This document shows positions 34,574 through 42,894 of a stretch of DNA of 64,000 nt, piece after piece. Numbering within the stretch: position 1 is the stretch's first letter; every line of letters begins with the position of its first letter. Source of the stretch: Anaerostipes sp. 992a (GTDB lineage: Bacteria > Bacillota > Clostridia > Lachnospirales > Lachnospiraceae); NCBI RefSeq assembly GCF_001940245.1, contig NZ_MJIG01000005.1:124001-188000 (forward strand). Direction: 5' to 3'. Under the pieces are notes generated by a model that was not told where the DNA came from, ran no database searches, and saw only the letters and a program-made list of their open reading frames with translations. The position numbers and the translations under genes were made by a program.

Positions 34574-35560
34574 ATGATTACAATGGCAGAGATTGCCAGA
34601 CTTACAGGAGTGTCCCAGCCCACAGTATCCAGGGTACTGAATGGAAATACCTCTGTAAATCCTGAAATTGTTAAAAAGGTTATGGCCTGTGCCAGAGAGC
34701 ATAATTATCAGCCCAATATGATCGCACGAAGCCTGAACGGAAGTAGGACCTGTCTACTGGCGGTCATTGTTCCAGATATCTCTAATCCATTTTTTGCTGA
34801 CATTATTAAGAATCTGGAACATGAGGCAGAAAAGGAAGGATATAGTATTTTGATCTTTAATTCTGAGTATAGTCAGAAGAAGGAGAGAAAGTGTCTGGAG
34901 TTGATTCAGCAATATCGGGTAGATGGATTATTTTTGGTGCCGCTTCGTACGGATGAAGAGGGGATTTGTCCGTTTCGGCAGCTGACGATTCCGTGGCTGA
35001 TTATTACCAAACATGCCGAAGGAGTTCATTCGGTATTTATTTCCCATAAAAAGGCCGGTCAGGTGATCGCTAGACATATGACTGAAATTCCAGTACAGAA
35101 GTATATCTTTGTGGGAAAGAAGACAGATTCCAAATATATCGGATTTGTTCAGGGTCTACGGGAACAGCAGGTTGACATAGAAAAGAATCTGATAGATTTC
35201 TGGGATATGGATAAAGAAAAAATGTTGGAGCGACTGGTATCATTTGTTCAGAGAGAAATTCACAGAGTAGGGATTTTTGCTTTTAATGATGTAGAAGCAT
35301 TGATCGTGATGAATGCCCTTTTGGGAGCAGGTGTTGATCTTCCAGGGAAGGCAGTACTGGTGGGATTTGATAATACCTTTATCAGTCAGAAGATGATTCC
35401 TGGAATTACCAGTGTGGATCAACATATTGATGAGATGTGCCAAACAGCAATAAAAGAATTATTAGGACTGATGCATCATGATGGAAAGAAGACGGTACGG
35501 CATATAGAAATCGAAGCAGAGTTGGCAGTAAGGGCCAGTTCTAAAATAGAAGAACAATAA
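34574..35560 (+). CDS. LacI-family repressor of the sucrose/fructose locus
   Basis: A 328-residue LacI/GalR protein: HTH ITMAEIARLTGVSQPTVSRVLNGNTSVN, hinge NYQPNMIARSLNGSRT, sensor domain (LLAVIVPDISNPFFADII...). Neighbours are fructokinase and a beta-glucoside/sucrose-type PTS permease, so a ScrR-like function is inferred. Two matching palindromes (34535 and 35592) are its probable operators. Confidence 0.92.
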   Translation: MITMAEIARLTGVSQPTVSRVLNGNTSVNPEIVKKVMACAREHNYQPNMIARSLNGSRTCLLAVIVPDISNPFFADIIKNLEHEAEKEGYSILIFNSEYSQKKERKCLELIQQYRVDGLFLVPLRTDEEGICPFRQLTIPWLIITKHAEGVHSVFISHKKAGQVIARHMTEIPVQKYIFVGKKTDSKYIGFVQGLREQQVDIEKNLIDFWDMDKEKMLERLVSFVQREIHRVGIFAFNDVEALIVMNALLGAGVDLPGKAVLVGFDNTFISQKMIPGITSVDQHIDEMCQTAIKELLGLMHHDGKKTVRHIEIEAELAVRASSKIEEQ

Positions 35561-35591
35561 GAGCAGGAACATTGAGACATCGATGTTCTTC

Positions 35592-35623
35592 ATCTTTGTG
35601 TGAATACGTATTCACACAAAGAT
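35592..35623. promoter_or_regulatory. perfect 32-bp palindromic operator before fructokinase
   Basis: Half-site ATCTTTGTGTGAATAC followed by its exact reverse complement, no spacer. It contains the 18-bp operator of the LacI gene. The weak hairpin GAACATTGA-GACA-TCGATGTTC (35566-35587) just before it may end the LacI transcript. Confidence 0.8.
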
Positions 35624-35648
35624 ATCAAAGCCTAAAGGAGGAAAAGGA

Positions 35649-36617
35649 ATGAAACAATACGATGTAACCGCACTAGGGGAATTATTAATTGATTTTACGG
35701 AAAATGGGATCAGCGCGCAGGGAAATCCTGTATTAGAGGCCAATCCAGGAGGGGCACCATGTAATGTCCTCTCTATGTTAAATCGTCTTGGTCATAAGGC
35801 TTCTTTTATCGGAAAGATTGGTGATGATATATTCGGTACGCAGTTAGAACAGGCGTTGGAAGAAGTAGGGATTGATACAAAAGGTTTGAAGAAAGATCAG
35901 AAGGTTCACACTACACTTGCTTTTGTACATACACTGGAAGATGGAGACCGTGAATTTTCTTTTTATCGAAACCCGGGTGCAGATATGATGCTTTCTGAGG
36001 AGGATCTGGAAGAAGAGTTGATTCGAGATTGTAAGATTTTTCATTTTGGTTCCCTGTCTATGACAAGTGAGCCATGTAGAACAGCTACGAAAAAGGCTAT
36101 TGCAATGGCAGAAGAAGCCGGAGTATTGTTATCTTTCGATCCAAACTTACGAGAACCTTTGTGGGAGACCTTAGAGGATGCAAAGGAACAGATTATGTAT
36201 GGATTAGAGCACTGTCATATTTTAAAGATTTCCGATAATGAGATTCAGTGGTTCACTGGATTGGAAGATTATGATGCAGGAATTGCAAAGATACAGGAAC
36301 AGTTCCATATCCCATTGATTTTATTATCTCTTGGAAAAGACGGAAGCCGTGCTTATACCAAAGATTTACGTGTAGAAACAGAAGCATTTCTTCAGGAAAA
36401 TACCATTGAGACAACAGGAGCAGGAGATACCTTTGGCGCATGTATCCTCCACTATGTATTAGAACATGGATGGAAGGAATATGGAGAAGAAGAGCTTAAG
36501 GAGATGCTTACCTTTGCCAATGCGGCAGCTTCGATTGTCACAACGAGAAAAGGAGCACTTCGCGTAATGCCTCAGAAGGAAGAAGTGGAAGCTCTGTTAG
36601 CAGAAAGAACAAAATAA
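35649..36617 (+). CDS. scrK: fructokinase (PfkB/ribokinase family)
   Basis: A 322-residue sugar kinase: TALGELLIDFT N-terminus, ANPGGAPCNVLSMLNRLG and IGKIGDDIFG (PfkB signature 1), SFDPNLREPLW, and the catalytic ETTGAGDTFGACI (signature 2). It phosphorylates fructose to fructose-6-P, as needed after cleavage of imported sucrose-6-P. SD AAAGGAGG precedes it. It ends at a terminator, so it forms its own unit under the 32-bp palindrome. Confidence 0.92.
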   Translation: MKQYDVTALGELLIDFTENGISAQGNPVLEANPGGAPCNVLSMLNRLGHKASFIGKIGDDIFGTQLEQALEEVGIDTKGLKKDQKVHTTLAFVHTLEDGDREFSFYRNPGADMMLSEEDLEEELIRDCKIFHFGSLSMTSEPCRTATKKAIAMAEEAGVLLSFDPNLREPLWETLEDAKEQIMYGLEHCHILKISDNEIQWFTGLEDYDAGIAKIQEQFHIPLILLSLGKDGSRAYTKDLRVETEAFLQENTIETTGAGDTFGACILHYVLEHGWKEYGEEELKEMLTFANAAASIVTTRKGALRVMPQKEEVEALLAERTK

Positions 36618-36633
36618 TAAACCGTAGAAAAGA

Positions 36634-36677
36634 ACCAGTAAAAGGAGTGCCAGGAAGCTTTTTTTACTGGTTTTTTT
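36634..36677 (+). terminator. terminator after fructokinase
   Basis: ACCAGTAAAA and TTTTACTGGT form a 10-bp stem followed by T7. Confidence 0.88.
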
Positions 36678-36809
36678 ATTATATGTGTAAAGAATTCAAT
36701 AAAAATGGGTTGCAGAATTTGACGTTTTACAGTAATATGGGTTAAACTTAGCATGAAATGGACTTTGGAAATTAAGTAGAAAAGCAATAATCGAAAAGGA
36801 GATGAGATT

Positions 36810-38672
36810 ATGGCGATCAATCATAGAAAATGCGCAAAAGAAATTTTTGACTGCTTGGGTGGAAAAGAAAATATTGTAAGTATTACCCATTGTGCCACTA
36901 GATTGCGTCTTGTAGTTGCAGAATATGACAAAGTAAATATGGAACATATGGAAAAGGTGGATGGAATCAAAGGGATCTTTCGTAATAATGGACAGATTCA
37001 GCTTATCATCGGAACTGGTTCTGTAGAAAAAGTTTATGAAGAATTCTTAAAGATCAACAAACATGCATTGGTCAATAAGAAAACAATTTTGGAAAAAATG
37101 ATGCAGTTGCTGGGCAATATCTTCATCCCGATTGTTCCTGCTATCGTAGCAGCTGGGTTGATGATGGGATGTTTGGATGTATTACAAACGGTATCAACGA
37201 CTTTTGCAGGAAGTGACTGGTGCGATATTTTAAGCCTGTTTGCGAATACTGCATTTTTATTTCTGCCCATTTTAATTGCCATATCGGCGGCCAAGGTATT
37301 TGGAGGTAATATCTATCTTGCAGCCATTATTGGAATTATTATGGTACATCCAAGTTTGATCAATGCCTGGGACGTAGGAAAGATGGCTTCTACAGAGATT
37401 CCAACCTGGAACATTTGGTTCTTACGTATCCGCCAGATAGGATACCAGGGACATGTGATACCGGTTGTTTTGGTCGTGTGGTTGATGAGTAAACTGGAGA
37501 AGCAATTGCATAAGCGGATACCAGAAGTTGTGGATTTATTCGTGACACCACTGTGTACGGTAGTCGTAGGAGGATTTTTGGCTCTGGGTATTATAGGACC
37601 GATCTTCTCTTCAGCAGAGAATTCTATCGTACATTTGACAGAATATCTGATTGCGGGCGGCAATAAACTTGGAAGTATGATCATGGGGACCATATACCCG
37701 GTGACTGTCGTGACAGGAGTTCATCACATGTATAATGTGGTGGAAACAGGTATGCTGGCCAAAGGACTCAACACATGGATGCCTATTGTGTCTGCAGCTA
37801 ATGTGGCACAGGCAGCAGCCTGTCTGGCAGTAGGAATGAAGGCGAAGAATGGAAAGACAAAGGCCGTGGCAATTCCATCTGCGATATCAGCGGCACTTGG
37901 AATTACAGAACCAGCAATCTTCGGTGTGAATTTAAGGCTGATAAAGCCATTTTTGTGTAGTATGATTGGAGGGGGAATTGGTGCCTTTGTTGCAGCGGCT
38001 CTTCATGTGGGAGCGACCTCCTATGGAGTATCCGGAATCCTTGGTTTTCTCATTACCTGGGGCTTTATGTTCCAATATGGGATCACGATACTGGTTGCAT
38101 TTGCCAGTTCTTTTGTTCTGACATGGGTAGTCTGGAATGAAAATCCACAGGAATCAGATGCGCTGTCTGTAGAAAATATCCTGGATGTGGTTCAGCCGGA
38201 AGCGGCAGCAGAACGGAAAAGGGAAAAGGTGATCTATGCACCGGTGAAAGGAACGATCATTCGAAGAGAAGATTTTTCTGATCCCATTTTTGCATCTGGT
38301 GTTCTTGGAGAAGGAGTGGGAATCGAACCGGAGACGGGAATGATCGTAGCACCATTGGATGGAATGGTTACCTCTGTTACCGATAGCCTGCATGCGCTTG
38401 GTATTTCTGGCCCTCAAGGAATGCGGGTGCTGATTCAGGTAGGTGTAGATACGGTAAACATGAAGGGAGAAGGATTCCAGCTTTTTGTGACTGAGGGAGA
38501 GCAGGTAAGGGCAGGTCAGAAGCTGCTCAAATTCGATATGAATAAGATTCATGAAGCAGGATATAGTACTGTAACGGCCGTGCTGGTTACTAATAGCGAA
38601 GAATACGAAAGCTGTACGGTGGAGAAGACAGGGCACACAGAGGTTATGGAAAAATTAATAACGGTGCAGTAA
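36810..38672 (+). CDS. PTS permease EIIBCA, sucrose/beta-glucoside type, with altered EIIA
   Basis: A 620-residue PTS transporter. EIIB with phospho-Cys C28 (SITHCATRLRL), EIIC with about ten TM (residues 100-455), and an EIIA(Glc)-like domain (470-620). In EIIA the first His is kept (H528, LHALGI) but the phospho-acceptor His 15 residues later, H90 of E. coli EIIA(Glc), reads Q543 (VLIQVGVDTVNMKGEGF). The domain therefore probably cannot be phosphorylated and another EIIA must serve. Neighbour genes point to sucrose. No separate hydrolase is in the window. Confidence 0.93.
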   Translation: MAINHRKCAKEIFDCLGGKENIVSITHCATRLRLVVAEYDKVNMEHMEKVDGIKGIFRNNGQIQLIIGTGSVEKVYEEFLKINKHALVNKKTILEKMMQLLGNIFIPIVPAIVAAGLMMGCLDVLQTVSTTFAGSDWCDILSLFANTAFLFLPILIAISAAKVFGGNIYLAAIIGIIMVHPSLINAWDVGKMASTEIPTWNIWFLRIRQIGYQGHVIPVVLVVWLMSKLEKQLHKRIPEVVDLFVTPLCTVVVGGFLALGIIGPIFSSAENSIVHLTEYLIAGGNKLGSMIMGTIYPVTVVTGVHHMYNVVETGMLAKGLNTWMPIVSAANVAQAAACLAVGMKAKNGKTKAVAIPSAISAALGITEPAIFGVNLRLIKPFLCSMIGGGIGAFVAAALHVGATSYGVSGILGFLITWGFMFQYGITILVAFASSFVLTWVVWNENPQESDALSVENILDVVQPEAAAERKREKVIYAPVKGTIIRREDFSDPIFASGVLGEGVGIEPETGMIVAPLDGMVTSVTDSLHALGISGPQGMRVLIQVGVDTVNMKGEGFQLFVTEGEQVRAGQKLLKFDMNKIHEAGYSTVTAVLVTNSEEYESCTVEKTGHTEVMEKLITVQ

Positions 38673-38682
38673 GGATCATCAA

Positions 38683-38711
38683 TTGACAGACGGCTTTAGA
38701 TTTGATAGAAT
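38683..38711 (+). promoter_or_regulatory. promoter of the CaCA antiporter leader
   Basis: TTGACA (38683-38688), 17-bp spacer, TAGAAT (38706-38711). It lies just after the PTS stop and starts the leader described next. Confidence 0.75.
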
Positions 38712-38717
38712 TCAGAT

Positions 38718-38850
38718 GATATTAGGGAGTAGTTCACATTCTAATAGAATGTTATGCATCACGTCATCACGTCGATAGAGACCGGGATGTATACTGAAAG
38801 AAGAACGAGACTTTTATCGCATTTTTTTGATGCGATAAAAGTCTTTTTTA
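38718..38850 (+). ncRNA. candidate yybP-ykoY (Mn2+) riboswitch with expression-platform terminator
   Basis: The leader contains AGGGAGTAG (near 38724), an internal hairpin ACATTCTA-A-TAGAATGT (38736-38752), CACGTCATCACGTC and GAGACCGGGATG, in the order expected of yybP-ykoY aptamers (GGGGAGUAG and CGUCAnCA elements). It is followed by a 15-bp terminator, AGACTTTTATCGCAT / ATGCGATAAAAGTCT (38808-38844) plus T6, directly before a cation antiporter gene. Known members control Mn2+/Ca2+ transport genes. My match is by eye, so the family call is tentative; the terminator itself is certain. Confidence 0.6.
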
Positions 38851-38884
38851 CATTAAAAAATTTCTAATGGAAAGGAAAAGAGAT

Positions 38885-39817
38885 ATGGAAATTTTAATTC
38901 AATTTGTATTGCTGGTTGGTGGATTTTCATTGTTAGCAAAGGGGGCAGACTGGTTTGTAGATGGTGCTGCAGGAATTGCAGAAAAATTTGGGATTCCACA
39001 GCTGGTCATCGGGCTTACGATTGTGGCTATGGGAACCAGTGCGCCGGAAGCAGCTGTCAGTATTACAGCGGCACTTAGAGGAAGTGCAGCCATTACCATT
39101 GGAAATGTGGTAGGAAGTAATATTTTAAATGTATTGATTATTTTAGGACTTACAGCGGTAATTACTTCTGTGTCTGTTGCAAAGTCTACAGTAACATATG
39201 AGATTCCATATATGATCTTTATAACATTACTGTTAATCGCATTTGGCTACACCGGAGGGCAGATAACATTGATAGAAGGTGTTCTGCTATGGGTATGTTT
39301 TCTCATTTATCTGGCCTATTTGTTTAAAATGGCAAAGGAGAATAAAGAAGAAGCAGAAGATCAGGCTCAGGAGAAATCCATTGCTAGATTATTTGCACTA
39401 ACGGTGATTGGACTTGTCGGTATTATATTGGGAAGTGATGTTACGGTGGATGCAGCGACAGCCATTGCCAAGGCAGTTGGCTTGAGCCAGAGATTTATTG
39501 GCCTGACCATCGTGGCATTGGGAACCTCACTTCCTGAGCTGTTTACTTCGGTATCAGCGGCAATAAAAGGAAAAGCAGATATTGCCATTGGAAATATCGT
39601 AGGAAGTAATGTTTTTAATGTGCTCTTTGTTGTAGGAACCACAGCATTGATCACACCAGTGGTATTTATGCCTAAATTTGTGATTGATACATTGATCGCA
39701 GCGGGAGCAGGAGTTCTTTTATGGGCTTGTGTATGGAAAAAACAGAAATTACAAAGGAGTCATGGAGTAATCATGCTGATATGCTATGGAGCATATTTTG
39801 CATATCTGTTATTATAA
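38885..39817 (+). CDS. calcium/sodium antiporter (CaCA family, YrbG-like)
   Basis: A 310-residue membrane protein with two homologous halves of five TM helices. The alpha-repeats are IGLTIVAMGTSAPEAAVSI with GNVVGSNILN and IGLTIVALGTSLPELFTSV with GNIVGSNVFN, the ion-binding signatures of YrbG exchangers. Start ATG 38885 is preferred to ATG 38867 on SD spacing. It exports Ca2+ or a related divalent ion in exchange for Na+ or H+. Expression is probably controlled by the leader terminator at 38808. Confidence 0.94.
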   Translation: MEILIQFVLLVGGFSLLAKGADWFVDGAAGIAEKFGIPQLVIGLTIVAMGTSAPEAAVSITAALRGSAAITIGNVVGSNILNVLIILGLTAVITSVSVAKSTVTYEIPYMIFITLLLIAFGYTGGQITLIEGVLLWVCFLIYLAYLFKMAKENKEEAEDQAQEKSIARLFALTVIGLVGIILGSDVTVDAATAIAKAVGLSQRFIGLTIVALGTSLPELFTSVSAAIKGKADIAIGNIVGSNVFNVLFVVGTTALITPVVFMPKFVIDTLIAAGAGVLLWACVWKKQKLQRSHGVIMLICYGAYFAYLLL

Positions 39818-39899
39818 CTTAGTAGAAGATGTTAAAGCCTCCATGTGAATAGGAGGCTGACTTGAAAAAAGGTATGAAACAGGGTGTAGGAGGATCAAG

Positions 39900-41768
39900 A
39901 TGAATGTAGAATTTCCGATGAATGAGTATGAATATAAGAGTCCCAGCTATGAACAAAAGGAACGAAAAAAGAGCTTTGTCATTCATGAAGAACAATGTGC
40001 TAGAGAAAGTAGATATGTATATAAGGATGGAATCTATTATTCTAAAGAAAAGGAAAAAGATGAGATTTCTTTATTATTTACCGGAGACCTGCTCTGTCAG
40101 GAAGGGATGCTTTATGGATATCGGAAGCAGGGAGATGATTATGATTTTAAACTGGGATTTGATTATGTAAGACCCCTGTTTTGCGCAGCCGATTTTGTAG
40201 CAGGAAATCTGGAGACACCGGTTTCTGATCAGGCTCCATATCGGGGAGAAATCTTAAGCCATGAAGGGCCGTTTTATTGTAATGCGCCTGTTGAATACTT
40301 AGAGGCGTTAAAGTATGCTGGATTTGATATGCTTACAACTGCCAATAATCATACGATTGATGCAGGAGCACAGGGAATCTATGATACGATTGCCAATATA
40401 AAAAAGTTTGATTTTATTCAGACAGGAACCTTTGTAGAAAAAACAGATAAGTTTGTCATTGTAGATATTTGTGGATTTAAGATTGGATTTACTGCTTTTT
40501 CCAAGACATATAATTCTATGCAGGTGAATCTGACTGTCAAAGGAAGAATGACCCTGCTGAATACATTTACAGAAAAAAGGGCCCAAAGTGTATACAAAGC
40601 AATGAAAGAACAGGGAGCGGAATATACCATCTGTTTTCCACACTGGGGAAAGGAATTTTCTACAGAAATATCCAAAAACCAGAGAAAGATGGCAGAAACT
40701 CTCGTAAACATCGGATATGATATGATTGCGGGAGCCCATGCACATCTGGTGCAGTCATTTGAGATGATAGAAGGCAAGCCTGTGGTATTTTCTATGGGAA
40801 ATCTAATGACCCATTTAAGATTGAGTGAGTTCCAGAAGGATACCCAGTATCCGGTAATCTGTAGTCTTCGTCTTAAAAGAGAAGGGGGAAAAATTCTATC
40901 AAAGGTAGAGTTTATTCCATGTAGAATTTTAAGCTATGTTGATGGTGTTCCCTATAGGGTGGTGCCATATGATCGGAATCTGACCATGCCGAAAAATATC
41001 TGGGATCGTCTTAAAGAGGTTCCTAAAATCATACAGGGCTTTTTGAAAACAGGAGAGGAAGTCCTTGATCTGGAATATCCAGTGGATGAAGAGGCAGTAC
41101 AGAAATTAAAGCAGATGGAGCTTAAGCACAAAGAACGGATAGAAAGTATTGCAAGAAGGAGAAATCAGGTAAGATCTAAAAAAGAAAATGAAGCAAGAGT
41201 AACGGAGATATTAGCACAGCACGGATTTTTGGATGAGGATCGAAAAGACATCATAATTAGAAAAAGTGGTGTGTATCAAAAGAAGGAAAATGAAATTCAA
41301 ATGACCATCGTTACTTCAGAAAGTCAGGTGTTAAAGCTCGAAAAAGCGATTGATGGAATTCCGGTAACTTCTGTTGCGAATAAAGAACAGGGAAACGATA
41401 TTACCCGGATCTTATATATTGGAGATTCTGTCCGGGAAATTAAAAAAGGAGCATTTCAGAAATTTTCCAGACTGGAAAGTGTCAGACTCTTTAAGGGCCT
41501 GGAAGTGATCGAAGGGCAGGCTTTTATGGAGTGCCAGAGACTGACGGGTGTTATTCTTCCAGGCACATTAACGACCATTGGAGAGAAGGCTTTTATGAAT
41601 TGTACCAGCCTGATGAGTGTTAAGATTCCGCCAAGTGTAACTAAAATCGGAAGGAAAGCATTTGCCGGATGTAAGAAGCTGACCATTTATTGTGAGAAGA
41701 ATTCTTACGCTTACCGGTATGCTAAACTTCGTCGCATACCGGTAAAAGTAATGCCACTGTCCCTGTAG
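39900..41768 (+). CDS. CapA-family metallophosphoesterase-like protein fused to leucine-rich repeats
   Basis: A 622-residue protein. Residues about 58-330 are CapA/PgsA-like (TGDLLCQEG near 60, GNLETP near 102, NNHTIDAG near 149, FPHWGKEF near 247, GAHAHLVQ near 277), the fold linked to poly-gamma-glutamate synthesis. Residues about 500-600 are BspA-type LRR_5 repeats (IKKGAFQ..L, IEGQAFMEC..L, IGEKAFMNC..L, IGRKAFAGC..L). No signal peptide or TM helix is apparent, so it looks cytosolic, which is odd for both halves. No capB/C genes are nearby. Confidence 0.85.
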   Translation: MNVEFPMNEYEYKSPSYEQKERKKSFVIHEEQCARESRYVYKDGIYYSKEKEKDEISLLFTGDLLCQEGMLYGYRKQGDDYDFKLGFDYVRPLFCAADFVAGNLETPVSDQAPYRGEILSHEGPFYCNAPVEYLEALKYAGFDMLTTANNHTIDAGAQGIYDTIANIKKFDFIQTGTFVEKTDKFVIVDICGFKIGFTAFSKTYNSMQVNLTVKGRMTLLNTFTEKRAQSVYKAMKEQGAEYTICFPHWGKEFSTEISKNQRKMAETLVNIGYDMIAGAHAHLVQSFEMIEGKPVVFSMGNLMTHLRLSEFQKDTQYPVICSLRLKREGGKILSKVEFIPCRILSYVDGVPYRVVPYDRNLTMPKNIWDRLKEVPKIIQGFLKTGEEVLDLEYPVDEEAVQKLKQMELKHKERIESIARRRNQVRSKKENEARVTEILAQHGFLDEDRKDIIIRKSGVYQKKENEIQMTIVTSESQVLKLEKAIDGIPVTSVANKEQGNDITRILYIGDSVREIKKGAFQKFSRLESVRLFKGLEVIEGQAFMECQRLTGVILPGTLTTIGEKAFMNCTSLMSVKIPPSVTKIGRKAFAGCKKLTIYCEKNSYAYRYAKLRRIPVKVMPLSL

Positions 41769-42037
41769 GAAAAAGCGGTTTCTGCAAAGATGAGTGTTTC
41801 GTTAGTTATGAACGCCATCTGACGAGATAGATGATTCCTACAAGGTCGAAATCGTATTCCATTGTAAGTTATGTCCTTTCTTTTCATAAATTTTATCTTA
41901 ACAAAATAAACAATAGAAAACAACATGTGTTATAATATCAATCAGATAATTCGGAGCCGCTTTCTGAATATTTCGAAATAATAAAGCAAATGAGGGATTA
42001 TTATGTATACAATTATGAGAATGAATGGAGGACCGCA

Positions 42038-42862
42038 ATGAAGATTGAAACGATTTGGGCCATGTACTTTAGTCCGGTTTCCACTACTGGACAGTTGGTA
42101 GAAGCTATGGCAAAGAAAGCATCGAAAAAGCTGGGAAATGTTTCGGTAAAGGTCTATGACTGGACGCTTCCGGAGGCAAGAAGGCGAGTGCCCTCATTGG
42201 GAGAGAAAGATTTTGTATTTTTGGGAACGCCGACGTATGCTGGAAGAGTTCCCAATAAGCTGATGCCTTTTATCAGGGATAGATTAAAGGGCAATGGAGC
42301 TCGTGGAGCAGCAGTTGTCACTTATGGGAATCGCAGCTATGATGATGCATTGATTGAATTATATGATCTTATGAAGCGGAATCACTTCCAGATGACAGGG
42401 GCGGCAGCATTTGTCTGTCAGCATGTATTTTCAGATCAGCTGGCCAGTGGAAGACCAGATAAAAAAGATAGGAAGCAGGCAGAAGAATTTGCTGTTAAGG
42501 CAGTTTCAGGAGAACCAGGACCAGAACTTGATAAGAAGATACCAGGGAATCGTCCAGTTGGACCATATTATGTACCAAAGGGGGAGGACGGAAGTCCAGT
42601 CCGGTTTCTGACTGCCAAGCCGGTTACTTCTGAAGAATTTTGTGACCGTTGTGGAAAGTGTGCCAGCGTTTGTCCTATGGGCTGTATTTCCAAAGAGGAT
42701 GTGACAAAAACCACTGGCATCTGCATTAAATGCCAGGCATGCATTCATAAGTGTCCTAAGGGAGCAAAATTTTTTGATGATCCGGCGTTTTTGAGTCACA
42801 AGAAGATGCTGGAGCAGCATTATGCAAAGCAAAAGTTAAAAAATGAGATTTATGTGCTATAA
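42038..42862 (+). CDS. EFR1-type flavodoxin-ferredoxin fusion (second copy)
   Basis: A 274-residue relative of the protein at 6759: flavodoxin-like domain (FSPVSTTGQLVEAM, TPTYAGRVPNKLMPFI, VTYGNRSYDDALIEL) and a C-terminal 2x[4Fe-4S] ferredoxin (CDRCGKCASVCPMG, CIKCQACIHKCPKGA). Start chosen at ATG 42038 because of SD GGAGG; the frame is open 16 codons further up. Role: electron transfer, partner unknown. Probably cotranscribed with the aldolase-like gene 32 bp downstream. Confidence 0.88.
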   Translation: MKIETIWAMYFSPVSTTGQLVEAMAKKASKKLGNVSVKVYDWTLPEARRRVPSLGEKDFVFLGTPTYAGRVPNKLMPFIRDRLKGNGARGAAVVTYGNRSYDDALIELYDLMKRNHFQMTGAAAFVCQHVFSDQLASGRPDKKDRKQAEEFAVKAVSGEPGPELDKKIPGNRPVGPYYVPKGEDGSPVRFLTAKPVTSEEFCDRCGKCASVCPMGCISKEDVTKTTGICIKCQACIHKCPKGAKFFDDPAFLSHKKMLEQHYAKQKLKNEIYVL

Positions 42863-42894
42863 TCGTTAGCAGAAATGTACTTAGGAGGAAGAAG

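Noticed and set aside
41711-41989. Possible small gene in the gap before the second flavodoxin-ferredoxin
   Set aside because: No SD or recognisable protein on either strand; only an AT-rich promoter-like stretch (TATAAT near 41932) is visible.
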